From Bythopirellula sp. (GTDB taxonomy: Bacteria; Planctomycetota; Planctomycetia; Pirellulales; Lacipirellulaceae), in the NCBI GenBank assembly GCA_028285205.1, contig JANQQA010000142.1:1-64000 (forward strand): a DNA stretch of 64,000 nt. Reading direction: 5' to 3'. The position numbers were made by a program, and so were the translations under genes. The first letter of the stretch is position 1, and each line of letters starts with the position of its first letter. The notes beneath the pieces were generated by a model. The model ran no database searches, was not told where the DNA came from, and saw only the letters and a program-made list of their open reading frames with translations. Shown piece by piece: positions 35,232 to 44,286 of this stretch.

Positions 35232-36272
35232 ATGATCTTCGTCCACAGAGGGAAATCTCCCATCCTTGGGAGAGCTTTCCAGTCAGTTCTGGCACTGCTT
35301 TGCCTTGTGGCGAGTAACATTCATTCTGAAGCACTAGCCATTGAAGTTGCGGTTGCCAACGCCGAGCCACAAGGGGCGCAACAACCAATTCGCTTTGATG
35401 GCCAAAGGTCCTACGGGTACTTGAGGGCCCTCTGCAACTTGGGCAATCGCATGAGCGGCAGCCCCGGCATGAAGCAGCAGCAACTGTTGCTCGCGCAGCA
35501 CTTCCAGCGATTGGGGGCGACCGTCACTTACCAACGTTTCAAGGCGGAGAATCCGCTCAACACGCGCCAGTTCGTGCCGATGGCGAATCTAATCGTGGAG
35601 TGGCGACCCGAAGCTAAGCAACGTTTGTTGCTCTGTGCGCACTACGACACCCGTCCGTTGCCCGATCGCGACTTCAATCCGAATCTGCGCAGAAACGGCG
35701 TGTTTCTTGGTGCCAACGATGGTGCCAGTGGCGTGGCCCTGCTGATGGAACTGGGGCATCACGTCCAGCAATTGCCGAAGAACTACGGTCTGGACTTCGT
35801 CATGTTCGACGGTGAGGAGTTGGTCTATTTTGACGGACGGGAGGACATCGGAGAGTATTTTCTTGGTAGTACCTGGTTCGCGAATCAGTACAGCAAACAG
35901 CCGCCCAGGTTTAAGTACACGGCCGGAGTTTTATTCGACATGGTGGCGGACGCTGATCTGACCATTTATCAGGAAGCGTACAGTGCTACCTGGAAACAAA
36001 CGCGACCGCTGGTGAAGGAAATCTGGGGTACAGCTCAACGTCTCGGAGTGAAAGAGTTCATCCCACGCGTCAAGTATGAAGTGAGGGACGATCACCTGCC
36101 ACTCAATAGGATTGCGAAGATCCCCGTCTGCAACGTGATCGATTTTTCTTACCCCGACTACCCACGGAATCGGTATTGGCACACGACTGCCGACGCCCCG
36201 GGACGTTGCAGTGCTGCTTCGCTGGAAAAAGTGGGTCGCGTGAGCGTAGCATGGTTGTCGACCAGACTCTGA
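35232..36272 (+). CDS. Secreted M28-family peptidase / glutaminyl cyclase-like enzyme
   Basis: 346 residues from ATG 35232, which follows AAGGA by six bases; an ATG at 35217 is the alternative. A signal peptide (LALLCLVASNIHSEALA) comes first. Zinc-site motifs of M28/QC enzymes appear in order: CAHYDTRP, GANDGASGVALLMEL, VMFDGEELVYF and YWHTTADAPG. The spacing and the single-zinc set (Asp, Glu, His) fit glutaminyl-peptide cyclotransferase, which turns N-terminal Gln into pyroglutamate on exported proteins; an aminopeptidase cannot be excluded. It lies 54 bases after ELM1 and 16 bases before a small membrane protein gene. Confidence 0.88.
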   Translation: MIFVHRGKSPILGRAFQSVLALLCLVASNIHSEALAIEVAVANAEPQGAQQPIRFDGQRSYGYLRALCNLGNRMSGSPGMKQQQLLLAQHFQRLGATVTYQRFKAENPLNTRQFVPMANLIVEWRPEAKQRLLLCAHYDTRPLPDRDFNPNLRRNGVFLGANDGASGVALLMELGHHVQQLPKNYGLDFVMFDGEELVYFDGREDIGEYFLGSTWFANQYSKQPPRFKYTAGVLFDMVADADLTIYQEAYSATWKQTRPLVKEIWGTAQRLGVKEFIPRVKYEVRDDHLPLNRIAKIPVCNVIDFSYPDYPRNRYWHTTADAPGRCSAASLEKVGRVSVAWLSTRL

Positions 36273-36288
36273 GCGATGAGAAGGATTG

Positions 36289-36690
36289 ATGAACTCCACG
36301 CACGCTCTGGGACTGTTACTGGTGGGACTATCAGCGGTGCTGCTCGCCACGCATTGGCAGCAATGGCGTGATTTTCAATCGAACCGAACGCGGAAACCGC
36401 GCTGGCAGTCTCACGTCGTGCGCACGCTCCGTCGACGGACGGTCGCCAGTTCGTTGATGGGTGTCATTGGTGTCACATTGCTGGCGTTCGAGACCGTGCC
36501 CAGAACGCCGCTTTCGGTGACGGCCTATCTCTTCGCGCTGGTGCTGATGACGTGTTGGATCCTCTGGTTGGGCTGCCTCGACATGGTGGCCAATCGGCGC
36601 TATCACGATGAGGAACAACTCGACCAGATCGCAGGCGAACTGCGGCGAGCCAACGTGGAGAGCGACCGATCAGACTCCACGAAGTCGTAA
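36289..36690 (+). CDS. Small membrane protein, unknown
   Basis: 133 residues from the ATG at 36289, three bases after AAGGA (a TTG lies one codon upstream). It has three hydrophobic segments: about 5-22, 52-68 and 77-97. A basic loop (RTRKPRWQSHVVRTLRRR) separates the first two. The C-terminus is charged and soluble. It has no motif I recognise. It follows the M28 gene by 16 bases, so probably shares its transcript. Confidence 0.75.
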   Translation: MNSTHALGLLLVGLSAVLLATHWQQWRDFQSNRTRKPRWQSHVVRTLRRRTVASSLMGVIGVTLLAFETVPRTPLSVTAYLFALVLMTCWILWLGCLDMVANRRYHDEEQLDQIAGELRRANVESDRSDSTKS

Positions 36691-36781
36691 CTCGAGCCTC
36701 GCCCGCATATCGTCCAGCTAGACGTCGCTGGAATATGCAGTAGCATGATAGCTATCACTCCGACTCAGAAACACGCTGCCG

Positions 36782-37438
36782 ATGTTGCCCGACCCACTAC
36801 GTCTTTCGATTGCCCTGGTGCCGCTAGCATCGTACTGCTTGCTGATCGGCTTGCTCAACGCCCGCCGACGTCCGTTCATCACGACGGGCAGCGCTGATCT
36901 GGCAGCGCTTGGAGCGGCCCTCTCCGGGCTGATTCTGGTGGGTCCCATCGAGTTGTTTCGTCCGGAAGCGGCATCCGCCGAGTATGGGCGGTTTGTGTGG
37001 GTGTTCATGCTGGTGTTCTATTGGCTGTGCGTGCTGCTCACCGTGTTGCTAGCGAAACCTCGATTGGTTATTTACAACATCAGCATTGAGGAGCTTAGAC
37101 CCGTGCTCGCCGAGACAGCACGTACGATCGATGCGCAGGCCCGGTGGGCTGGTGATAGCCTCGCCATGCCGACACTGGGTGTACAGCTACATCTGGAACC
37201 TTTTGATCTGATGCGGAATGTTTCACTCATTTCCTCGGGTAACGTTCAAGACCTTGGAGGCTGGCGCAAGCTTGGCGGCGAACTTCACGAGCGACTCAAG
37301 CCGCTGCAGGTCACTCCCAATCCGCGTGCGTTGGGCATTCTGCTAGCAGCTGTGCTTCTGATCACTGTTAGCACCGTGCACATGCTTGCAAATCCGCAGC
37401 ACGTCGCACAGGCGATGCAGGAAATCTTCACTTACTAA
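36782..37438 (+). CDS. Conserved membrane protein, unknown
   Basis: 218 residues. Three hydrophobic segments in the first half (about 9-25, 38-54, 72-92) and one near the C-terminus (about 184-200) flank a soluble domain (PRLVIYNISIEELRPVLAE through LEPFDLMRNVSLIS). The domain has a mixed alpha/beta pattern and no enzyme motif. The combination is one I associate with planctomycete-specific proteins of unknown role. It lies 91 bases after the small membrane protein on the same strand. Confidence 0.75.
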   Translation: MLPDPLRLSIALVPLASYCLLIGLLNARRRPFITTGSADLAALGAALSGLILVGPIELFRPEAASAEYGRFVWVFMLVFYWLCVLLTVLLAKPRLVIYNISIEELRPVLAETARTIDAQARWAGDSLAMPTLGVQLHLEPFDLMRNVSLISSGNVQDLGGWRKLGGELHERLKPLQVTPNPRALGILLAAVLLITVSTVHMLANPQHVAQAMQEIFTY

Positions 37439-37677
37439 GCTTCGCCCACCACTTCTTCTTACCCGCGCGACACGCAAGAACTTTGGCAAGTAGGTCAAAG
37501 TTTGCCGATTCTAACGACGATAACAAATCTGCTGACTACTCCGGCGGCAGCTGCGCACCTATTGCAGGTCCGCGACAGTGCTAGCGGATGGTAGCCCGGG
37601 GGGAACCGGCGACGCCAGGCAAAGCGATTCCAGTTGGATGCGCTAGGCTGTGCGTACCGAACTCGGGCACCCGCCCG

Positions 37678-37699
37678 GCAACGACATGCGCGTCGTTGC
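37678..37699 (+). promoter_or_regulatory. Leader hairpin upstream of the TolC-like gene
   Basis: An 8-bp perfect stem (GCAACGAC / GTCGTTGC) around a 6-base loop, ending 28 bases before the TolC-like start codon. No T-run follows, so it is not a terminator. It could affect mRNA stability or translation; this is inference. Confidence 0.35.
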
Positions 37700-37727
37700 G
37701 GACCATCGAAGCTAGGAATGCAGCAAC

Positions 37728-40310
37728 ATGAACCGTCACATTCGGTCCACAATTTCGATGGCGCTTTGCGTCCTGATGTTAGTCTCCGGCTGCAAGCCGA
37801 CGCAGCCGTTCTTCTTTCAGGAAGACGGCAACCTGCTGGGGCCGGGCGATCTTTCCCACTACATGGATATCGCCACCGACGTCGAATACCCCGACGTCAA
37901 CGAAGCTTCGCTCGATGAAGTTACGTTCACCCAGGCTCCCCTGACGATTGCGAATGCCGAGAACTTCCAGGTGCAGGACTTCACACTGGAAGAGGTTACG
38001 CGCATCACTCTGACCAACAGCCAGGTGATTCGGCAGTTAGGCGGACGGATCACTGACAACGGCAGCAACATCGCCCAAGCCACTCCAGAAACACTGCAAA
38101 ACAATCCCAACGGTGCGATCACCACCTACGATCCGTCGCTGGTTGAAACCGGCAATGGTACTGGCACAGGCAGTCAACTTAGTGGCACTGGCGTTGAGGC
38201 CGCGTTGGCTGAGTTCGACGCGATTTGGGACGCCAGCACGACCTGGCAGAAAAACAATCGACCGCAGAACTTTGCTGGCGGCGGTGCCGTGATCTTCGCG
38301 ACCGATCTGGAACAAGACCTCGGGACTTTCACGACCGGTATCGCGAAGACAGCCGCCAATGGTAGTCAGTTCGAGTTCCGTAACAACATTAACCACGATC
38401 GAAACAACAATACCGCCCGGGCGAGCGCTCAAGAATTCTTCACCAATCTGGAAGCGGCTTACACGCAGCCCTTGTTACGCGGCGCGGGAACCATGGTCAA
38501 CCGGATTGCCGGCCCGCAAACGTTCCAACAAGCGGCCGGTGGCGTCATCAATCAGATCGATGGTGTGATGATCTCACGAATCCGACATGATATCACGCTC
38601 ACCGACTTCGAAGCGGGTGTTCGCAACCTGATGCGCGACGTCGAAGAAGCGTACTGGGAACTGTACTTCGCCTATCGCGATCTCGACGCACGAAAGGTTG
38701 GGCGAGATAGTGCCTTGGAGACCTGGCGGAAGATCAAGGCTTTGCAGCGTGTGGGCGGATCCGGTGGCGAGTCTGACAAGGAATCACAGGCGCGGGCTCA
38801 ATACTATCTGTTTCGCTCTCAGGTCGAAACGGCGCTCACCAACCTGTTCCGAGTTGAGAACCGACTACGATACATGATGGGACTCGCTGCGACAGACGGT
38901 CGTTTGATTCGTCCCATCGACGAACCGACCACGGCACAGGTCTTTTTCGACTGGCCGTCGATTCACAGCGAGGCCCTGATGCGTCGCGCTGAACTGCGTC
39001 GGCAAAAATGGCAAGTTAAGCGCCGTGAGTTGGAGTTGATCGCCTCACGCAACAATCTGCTACCGCGTATGGACCTGGTGGGACGTTACCGCTGGTTGGG
39101 AGCGGGTGAGAAGCTATGGGACGACACCTCGACTGGCCTGCTGCCATTCGCGCCTGGCTCCAACGCCGTCGAATCGCTGACGCGAGGTCGATACCAAGAA
39201 TGGGAAGCCGGCGTGCAGTTCACCATGCCAATCGGTTTCCGTCGAGCTCTGAGCGGAGTTCGCCATCACCAATTGCTGCTTGCTCGCGAGCGGGCTGTGC
39301 TGCAAGACTTGGAGCTGGAAATTTCGCACCAGCTGAGCGATTCGATCCGTGATATCGCCTTGAATTTCCAGTTGACGCAAACGAACTTCAACCGTCGCGT
39401 GGCTGAACAAGATGCCGTCGAATCGACCGAAGCGGTCTACGATTCGGGACGCGTCACGCTTGACTTGGTACTCGACAACCAGCGCAGGCGCGCTGAGGCC
39501 GAATCTGCCTACTACCGCTCGCTGGTTGATTACAACCGAGCTATAATGCGGGTGCACTTCCGCAAGGGGTCTTTGCTGGAGTACAACGGCGTGTACCTCG
39601 CCGAAGGGCCGTGGCCCGGCAAAGCGCAGTTCGATGCCTTGCGTCGAGCTCGCCAGCGTGATGCGAGTACTTATCTCGACTACGGATTTACTCGACCAAG
39701 CGTGATCAGCCAGGGCCCCCACGCGCAAATCACAGAGCAGTATGCTCCTCAATCCATCGAGCCGACGCCGGTTGACGAAGGGCCTTTCATCGAGGAATCG
39801 ACGCCGCTGCAAGATAACTCCAACCAGAATACAGTCCCTGAAATTCAACAACCCGAACAAGAGGTGATACCGCCCCCATCAGATCTGCAGGCTACCACCG
39901 CCTTAATCGAACAAGCGAGCTTTACTGCCGACAACACATCGGCCATTGCGATGATGAACTCGCCTAGCATGAGTGTTGCGAACCCACGGGATGACTCCGC
40001 GGTGACATTGGCGTTTGTCGAGGCGCCTGTCGCGACGGTACCCGTCGAGCTCCCTGCTCCCAGCCAGATTCAACAGCAACCCGAAGTGCACACGAATCCG
40101 TATCGCCAAGAATTGAAATCGTGGATGGATTCAACCACCGGTGGACTGCCGAGCGCCCTGCCAGGTGCGAATCCACTGCGATTGTCGCAACCGCAACCGT
40201 TCACCAACTCGTGGGCTGCCGACAGCTTGCCCGTCAATGAACCTCAAACGAATCACACGCCTGCTCAAGCTTCTCCAGACGCTACAGTCTGGCCAGGCGC
40301 TGAACGCTAA
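37728..40310 (+). CDS. TolC-family outer-membrane lipoprotein with long disordered tail
   Basis: 860 residues, against about 450-500 for usual TolC proteins. Lipoprotein signal ends at Cys22 (LMLVSGCKPT). Residues about 30-250 are a low-complexity, Asn/Thr-rich N-terminal extension. The OEP core (about 280-660) shows the two-repeat helical pattern: EEAYWELYFAYRDLDARKVGRDSALETW, then VEQDAVESTEAVYDSGRVTLDLVLDNQR-type helices of TolC channels. The last 190 residues are Pro/Gln/Thr/Ser-rich and probably disordered. It should form an outer-membrane exit duct, but no RND or ABC partner is adjacent. The WYL regulator start overlaps its 3' end by 74 bases. Confidence 0.85.
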   Translation: MNRHIRSTISMALCVLMLVSGCKPTQPFFFQEDGNLLGPGDLSHYMDIATDVEYPDVNEASLDEVTFTQAPLTIANAENFQVQDFTLEEVTRITLTNSQVIRQLGGRITDNGSNIAQATPETLQNNPNGAITTYDPSLVETGNGTGTGSQLSGTGVEAALAEFDAIWDASTTWQKNNRPQNFAGGGAVIFATDLEQDLGTFTTGIAKTAANGSQFEFRNNINHDRNNNTARASAQEFFTNLEAAYTQPLLRGAGTMVNRIAGPQTFQQAAGGVINQIDGVMISRIRHDITLTDFEAGVRNLMRDVEEAYWELYFAYRDLDARKVGRDSALETWRKIKALQRVGGSGGESDKESQARAQYYLFRSQVETALTNLFRVENRLRYMMGLAATDGRLIRPIDEPTTAQVFFDWPSIHSEALMRRAELRRQKWQVKRRELELIASRNNLLPRMDLVGRYRWLGAGEKLWDDTSTGLLPFAPGSNAVESLTRGRYQEWEAGVQFTMPIGFRRALSGVRHHQLLLARERAVLQDLELEISHQLSDSIRDIALNFQLTQTNFNRRVAEQDAVESTEAVYDSGRVTLDLVLDNQRRRAEAESAYYRSLVDYNRAIMRVHFRKGSLLEYNGVYLAEGPWPGKAQFDALRRARQRDASTYLDYGFTRPSVISQGPHAQITEQYAPQSIEPTPVDEGPFIEESTPLQDNSNQNTVPEIQQPEQEVIPPPSDLQATTALIEQASFTADNTSAIAMMNSPSMSVANPRDDSAVTLAFVEAPVATVPVELPAPSQIQQQPEVHTNPYRQELKSWMDSTTGGLPSALPGANPLRLSQPQPFTNSWAADSLPVNEPQTNHTPAQASPDATVWPGAER

Positions 40311-41226
40311 AGCGCTGGCTACTGCGTGTGGTGTCAGCCGACGAACGATCTTTCGCGATCTCGAAACTCTGAAAGAAGCGGGGGTACCGCTCGAGTTCGA
40401 CAAAGAGCAAGATCGCTACACGATACCCAGTTCATTCTTTCTGCCGCCGACGAATTTCACCGCTGAGGAAGCACTCTCGGTCATCGCCTTAGCTGGGGAA
40501 CTCGGCGCGCAGTCGGGACTGCCGTTTTATGGGCCGGCGCGACAAGCGGCCCTCAAGCTCGAAAGCAGCCTACCAGGCGCACTTCGCGAAGAGCTGCGCA
40601 CGATGACCCGCTCCATTGAGATCCAAGCCGGACAAATCAACACACTGACTGGCGTAGACCAGTATTATCAGCAGCTAGTCGATGCCATTGCCCGTCGACG
40701 CGTCGTTCGTATCAAGTATGGCAGTTTGACAGAGTGGCACACGATCGATACGAAGCTACGACCGTACCAGTTGGTATTCATTAAGCGAAGCTGGTACGTC
40801 ATCGGTCGCAGCTCGTTGCATCGCGAGGTTCGCACATTCAACGTCGGAAGAATCGCGTCGCTAAAGCAATTGCGTGAAAAGTACTCGATCCCGCGCGGTT
40901 TCAGTCTGGACAAACACTTTGGCAACGCCTGGGTCATGATCCCAGGGAGCGGACCCGACCATGAGGTCGTCATCCGGTTCGAGTCGGCGGTCGCCAAGAA
41001 CGTCGCCGAGGTGGTCTGGCACAAGACGCAGAGCTTCAAATTCCTGGAAAACGGCCGCCTGGAGTATCGCGCAACGGTGTCGGGGCTGGATGAAATCGCC
41101 TGGTGGGTGCTGGGCTACGGTGATCTCGCCGAAGTCATCAAACCGGCGAAGTTGCGAAAACTCGTTGCGCGGCGCGTCCAGCAAATGCACAAGATCTACA
41201 ATGAGGCAAACCACTCCCATCCGTGA
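40237..41226 (+). CDS. WYL-domain transcriptional regulator (DeoR/YafY-like)
   Basis: 329 residues from the ATG at 40237. N-terminal winged HTH (LKRITRLLKLLQTLQSGQALNAKALATACGVSRRTIFRDLETL), a linker region, a WYL domain (VVRIKYGSLTEWHTIDTKLRPYQLVFIKRSWYVIGR, with the W-Y-x type core) and a C-terminal WCX region (EVVIRFESAVAKNVAEVVWHKTQ). WYL proteins sense nucleotides, nucleic acids or DNA damage and repress or activate neighbours. Its start lies inside the TolC-like gene, so both may be coupled, and it could regulate that gene or itself. Confidence 0.88.
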   Translation: MNLKRITRLLKLLQTLQSGQALNAKALATACGVSRRTIFRDLETLKEAGVPLEFDKEQDRYTIPSSFFLPPTNFTAEEALSVIALAGELGAQSGLPFYGPARQAALKLESSLPGALREELRTMTRSIEIQAGQINTLTGVDQYYQQLVDAIARRRVVRIKYGSLTEWHTIDTKLRPYQLVFIKRSWYVIGRSSLHREVRTFNVGRIASLKQLREKYSIPRGFSLDKHFGNAWVMIPGSGPDHEVVIRFESAVAKNVAEVVWHKTQSFKFLENGRLEYRATVSGLDEIAWWVLGYGDLAEVIKPAKLRKLVARRVQQMHKIYNEANHSHP

Positions 41227-41276
41227 CCATGCCGGGGCCCTAGGCTCGCTGCGACGATTCAGCTACAACACGGGGC

Positions 41277-41885
41277 ATGTTCTTTTCGTTCGATGGCATT
41301 GATGGAGTTGGCAAGACAACGCAAATGCAATTGTTTTGTCAGTGGCTAACCGATCAGGGCCACGAGGTTGTGACCTGTCGCGACCCCGGTAGCACTGCTC
41401 TTGGCGAACGCGTGCGCGAAATCGTCCTCAGCAGTGACGAGAGCACGCCGATCTCGGCACGCTGTGAGATGTTGCTCTACATGGCAGCTAGAGCTCAGCT
41501 GGTGGAAGAAGTTATTCGACCCGCACTCGCCAGCGGTAGAACGGTTGTTTCTGATCGCTACCTGCTCGCCAATGTCGTCTATCAAGGCTATGCCGGTGGG
41601 CTGGCAGTACAGGACGTGCGCGAGGTGGGGCGCGTGGCCACGGACGCGTTATCGCCTGACTGTACCTTCGTGCTCGACATGTCCCCTGCGGCCGCGTTGG
41701 AGCGAATGGGAGACGAACTCGATCGCGTGGAGAGCCGCGGCAACGAGTATCGCGAACAGCTCCGAGAGGGCTTCTTGCGGGAGGCAGCGCACTTGGGTGA
41801 CGCGTTTCATGTGGTGGCAGCCGATCGCGCGGTCGACGAAATCCAGGCGGAAATACGCTCGATCGCTCAGCAAGCAATGCCGTGA
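41277..41885 (+). CDS. tmk: Thymidylate kinase
   Basis: 202 residues, normal length for Tmk. P-loop FFSFDGIDGVGKTTQMQLF at the N-terminus, CRDPGSTALGERVREI (the DRE/P-loop-linked arginine region), VSDRYLLANVVYQGYAGG and the lid with ERMGDELDRVESRG. It phosphorylates dTMP to dTDP. It lies 50 bases after the WYL gene. Its stop codon and that of the convergent DUF368 gene meet in the palindrome TGATCA. Confidence 0.93.
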   Translation: MFFSFDGIDGVGKTTQMQLFCQWLTDQGHEVVTCRDPGSTALGERVREIVLSSDESTPISARCEMLLYMAARAQLVEEVIRPALASGRTVVSDRYLLANVVYQGYAGGLAVQDVREVGRVATDALSPDCTFVLDMSPAAALERMGDELDRVESRGNEYREQLREGFLREAAHLGDAFHVVAADRAVDEIQAEIRSIAQQAMP

Positions 41886-42845
41886 TCACGCAGGCGGTGA
41901 GGTTTCTTTTTCGCCGCTACCCCATCGTTCCAGTGCCAGGACTGCCAATACCGCAGCGATTGCCAACGTCAAACAGAGCGTCACCTGTCCGTCCAACGCC
42001 GGCGGCATCACCGGATCGAAACGTTTCTCTTTGAGCTTATCAACCAGCGGAGTCAGATCACGCTGAAAGGGCCACATCAATCGCAGTGAGCCGATCATAA
42101 ACCCGCCAAGCACCGCCATGACCGGCGCGTGTGCTCTGGCAAGTAGCCACTTCAACAATTTGCTAAACCCGATCAGGCCTACGGCGCAGCCGGCGGCAAA
42201 CACGAGCAAACACGTGAACTCCCGCGTCGAACACTGAAACTTCAACACGTCCTTAATGATTCCAGTTACGGCAACGTATGCACCGAGCAACCACAGAATA
42301 TACGATCCGCTAATCCCTGGCAGAATCATGGCACAAATTGCCACCATCCCACAAAGGAAGAAGTAAGCGAGATGATCGTGAAATCCCAGATGCTCCAGCC
42401 CCACCAGCCAGTACGCAAAGAAAGCGGCAACGAGCGCCAGGCCGTAGCACCCGAATCGCTGCTCGGTCGTGTTCGGCCGCACCATGCCCATCACAATGTA
42501 GCTGGACGCGAGAATTAATCCGAAGAACACGGCTAGCGTATACGGACGCTGGTGCAGTAGCAGATAATGCATGAGACTCGCCAGGCTGGCGATCCCGCTG
42601 AGAATGCCGATTGCCAGCGCGATCAAGAATCGCAAGTCGAGATACTCAGCTGCTGACGACCACTGCCGCCGCGAGAGCAAACCGAGGAAATGACCATCGA
42701 TGTGGCTGATTGCGCCGACCAGCCGCTCATAAATCCCCAAAATCAGTGCGACCGTTCCACCCGATACACCGGGGATGATGTCGGCACCCCCCATCAAGAA
42801 TCCGCGGGCGATGTGGGCAAGATCTTTGCGCTCAAAACGACTCAA
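41886..42845 (-). CDS. DUF368 membrane protein (undecaprenyl-phosphate translocase family)
   Basis: 319 residues, probably starting at a TTG at 42845; the next Met lies inside the conserved first helix. It has about eight transmembrane segments. The DUF368 signature is near the N-terminus: MGGADIIPGVSGGTVALILGIYERLV. A second inverted half has the matching AICAMILPGISGSYILWLLGAY motif. DUF368 proteins have been shown in other bacteria to support recycling of undecaprenyl phosphate across the membrane (PopT), which would serve the polysaccharide and peptidoglycan pathways. That role is transferred from family knowledge. Confidence 0.88.
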   Translation of the reverse strand: MSRFERKDLAHIARGFLMGGADIIPGVSGGTVALILGIYERLVGAISHIDGHFLGLLSRRQWSSAAEYLDLRFLIALAIGILSGIASLASLMHYLLLHQRPYTLAVFFGLILASSYIVMGMVRPNTTEQRFGCYGLALVAAFFAYWLVGLEHLGFHDHLAYFFLCGMVAICAMILPGISGSYILWLLGAYVAVTGIIKDVLKFQCSTREFTCLLVFAAGCAVGLIGFSKLLKWLLARAHAPVMAVLGGFMIGSLRLMWPFQRDLTPLVDKLKEKRFDPVMPPALDGQVTLCLTLAIAAVLAVLALERWGSGEKETSPPA

Positions 42846-43289
42846 GGGACCACTGTCCTCAACTTGTGATTGAAATCAATTTGTCGCCGCATGTCAGGGT
42901 TCGCTTACTATGCAATGTAGGCCGCGAATCTGGCAAAGTGAGCAACATAAAGAAAATGTGATGCGTCGAATCTTGTTGATTCGGCACAATTGATTGTTCC
43001 GTTGACCCCATAGATCGGACGCCCTAAAATTATCCGGTGCTTAGAGTTACGACGTAATCGAATTGTTGTTCTAGTCTACCTCCTGGTGGTAGGTAAAGAG
43101 AAAACGTGTGTTGCGTTCGGCCTTGCGACGAACCGCAGCACAAGCACGTCAGCCCCAAAGAGAAACCGCTGAGATGTCTTGCGCCATTAGTCACCACGAA
43201 TCTATCTCGTATATCTCTCATTGCTTTGACTTTGCCTGGCAGTATGCTAGGCGAAGCGATCCAGTTGACGATCATTCTGGACGTACCTC
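42846..43289. other. Divergent intergenic region DUF368 / ispE (444 bases)
   Basis: The spacer holds the promoters of two divergent genes. Candidate TTGCTT and TATGCT boxes 15 bases apart lie near 43220-43250 upstream of ispE, but the spacing is short. No gene or riboswitch consensus was recognised. Confidence 0.35.
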
Positions 43290-44243
43290 ATGCCCTTCCC
43301 AATCAAAACGGATCGCACCGTCGGTGATGCCTGGAAGATCCTGGCACCGGCGAAGCTGAATCTGTACTTAGAAGTGCTCGGAAGGCGAGCCGATGGTTTT
43401 CATGAGCTGGAAACCCTCATGGTGCCGGTGCGGATCTACGATCAACTCTCATACCACGTCGCCCCAAACGAGCCCTTATCACTGCGTGTCGGAACATTTA
43501 CGCCCGACGATCAGGGCAAGCTGCTCGCGGGCGACGCCCACGACAATCTGGTCGTACGTGCGGCAAAGCTGTTAGCCGAGTCTGCGGGAGTTACGCCGAC
43601 CGGTCAGTTTCAACTCATTAAGCGGATTCCCGTGCAGGCCGGCATGGGGGGCGGAAGCAGTGACGCGGCGGCGACGCTGCTGCTTGCTAACGAAGCGTGG
43701 CAACTCGGATACACAACGCAGCGGCTCATGACGCTCGCCGCCCAACTGGGCAGCGACGTTCCGTTCTTCCTTGGCCAGCGTAGCGGCATCTGCCGAGGAC
43801 GAGGTGAACTAGTCGAGCCCGCCGGTCATTTGCCACGGCTCCATTTCATCGTTGCCAAACCACCGATCGGCCTGTCCACACCCGAAGTGTTTAGCCAGCT
43901 GTCGAGTCAGTTTGTGCCGGATGATCAGCGGGCGGAAGCATCGAAGGTGAAGCTCGCGGCACTTGTTGCCTTGCTGAGGAAGGGCGCGCTGACTGAAGCG
44001 GGTCGCCGAATGACGAATCGATTGGAATCGGCTGCTTCCACGCTGGCTCCGTGGCTGAGATCATTACGAGAATTGTTTTCGAAGACAGACTGCGTCGCCC
44101 AGTTCATGACTGGCAGCGGTTCGGCCTACGTCGGTGTGATGCGTTCCGCGAGACATGCACGTCGCGCGGCAGGTTGGTTGAGAAGTTTAAAACCGGGGGA
44201 AGGCATAAGCGTGGGGCACGTGTTCGCTACATCAAGCTGTTAG
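43290..44243 (+). CDS. ispE: 4-diphosphocytidyl-2-C-methyl-D-erythritol kinase
   Basis: 317 residues, a GHMP kinase. [26 protein letters not shown] near the N-terminus is the IspE hallmark; the ATP loop is [18 protein letters not shown]; the third motif is [14 protein letters not shown]. It phosphorylates CDP-methylerythritol in the MEP isoprenoid pathway, which supplies undecaprenyl carriers. It is followed by spoVG 43 bases on, a pairing that recalls the ispE-purR-yabJ-spoVG order of Bacillus. Confidence 0.94.
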   Translation: MPFPIKTDRTVGDAWKILAPAKLNLYLEVLGRRADGFHELETLMVPVRIYDQLSYHVAPNEPLSLRVGTFTPDDQGKLLAGDAHDNLVVRAAKLLAESAGVTPTGQFQLIKRIPVQAGMGGGSSDAAATLLLANEAWQLGYTTQRLMTLAAQLGSDVPFFLGQRSGICRGRGELVEPAGHLPRLHFIVAKPPIGLSTPEVFSQLSSQFVPDDQRAEASKVKLAALVALLRKGALTEAGRRMTNRLESAASTLAPWLRSLRELFSKTDCVAQFMTGSGSAYVGVMRSARHARRAAGWLRSLKPGEGISVGHVFATSSC

Positions 44244-44286
44244 ACGTTCGATGGCAGACGGAACTGTCTGCAGGGAGAATAGTACC

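Noticed and set aside
39114-39860. A 248-codon minus-strand frame inside the TolC-like gene
   Set aside because: It is antisense to the helical TolC core and shows no family pattern.
41401-42066. A 221-codon plus-strand frame overlapping tmk and the DUF368 gene
   Set aside because: It is out of frame with tmk, is rich in Arg/Ser/Trp as expected of shadows, and crosses the end of a gene on the other strand.
42846-43289. Possible riboswitch before ispE (a CUGAGA-like word is present)
   Set aside because: Only the short word fits; the other conserved parts of the TPP riboswitch are missing.
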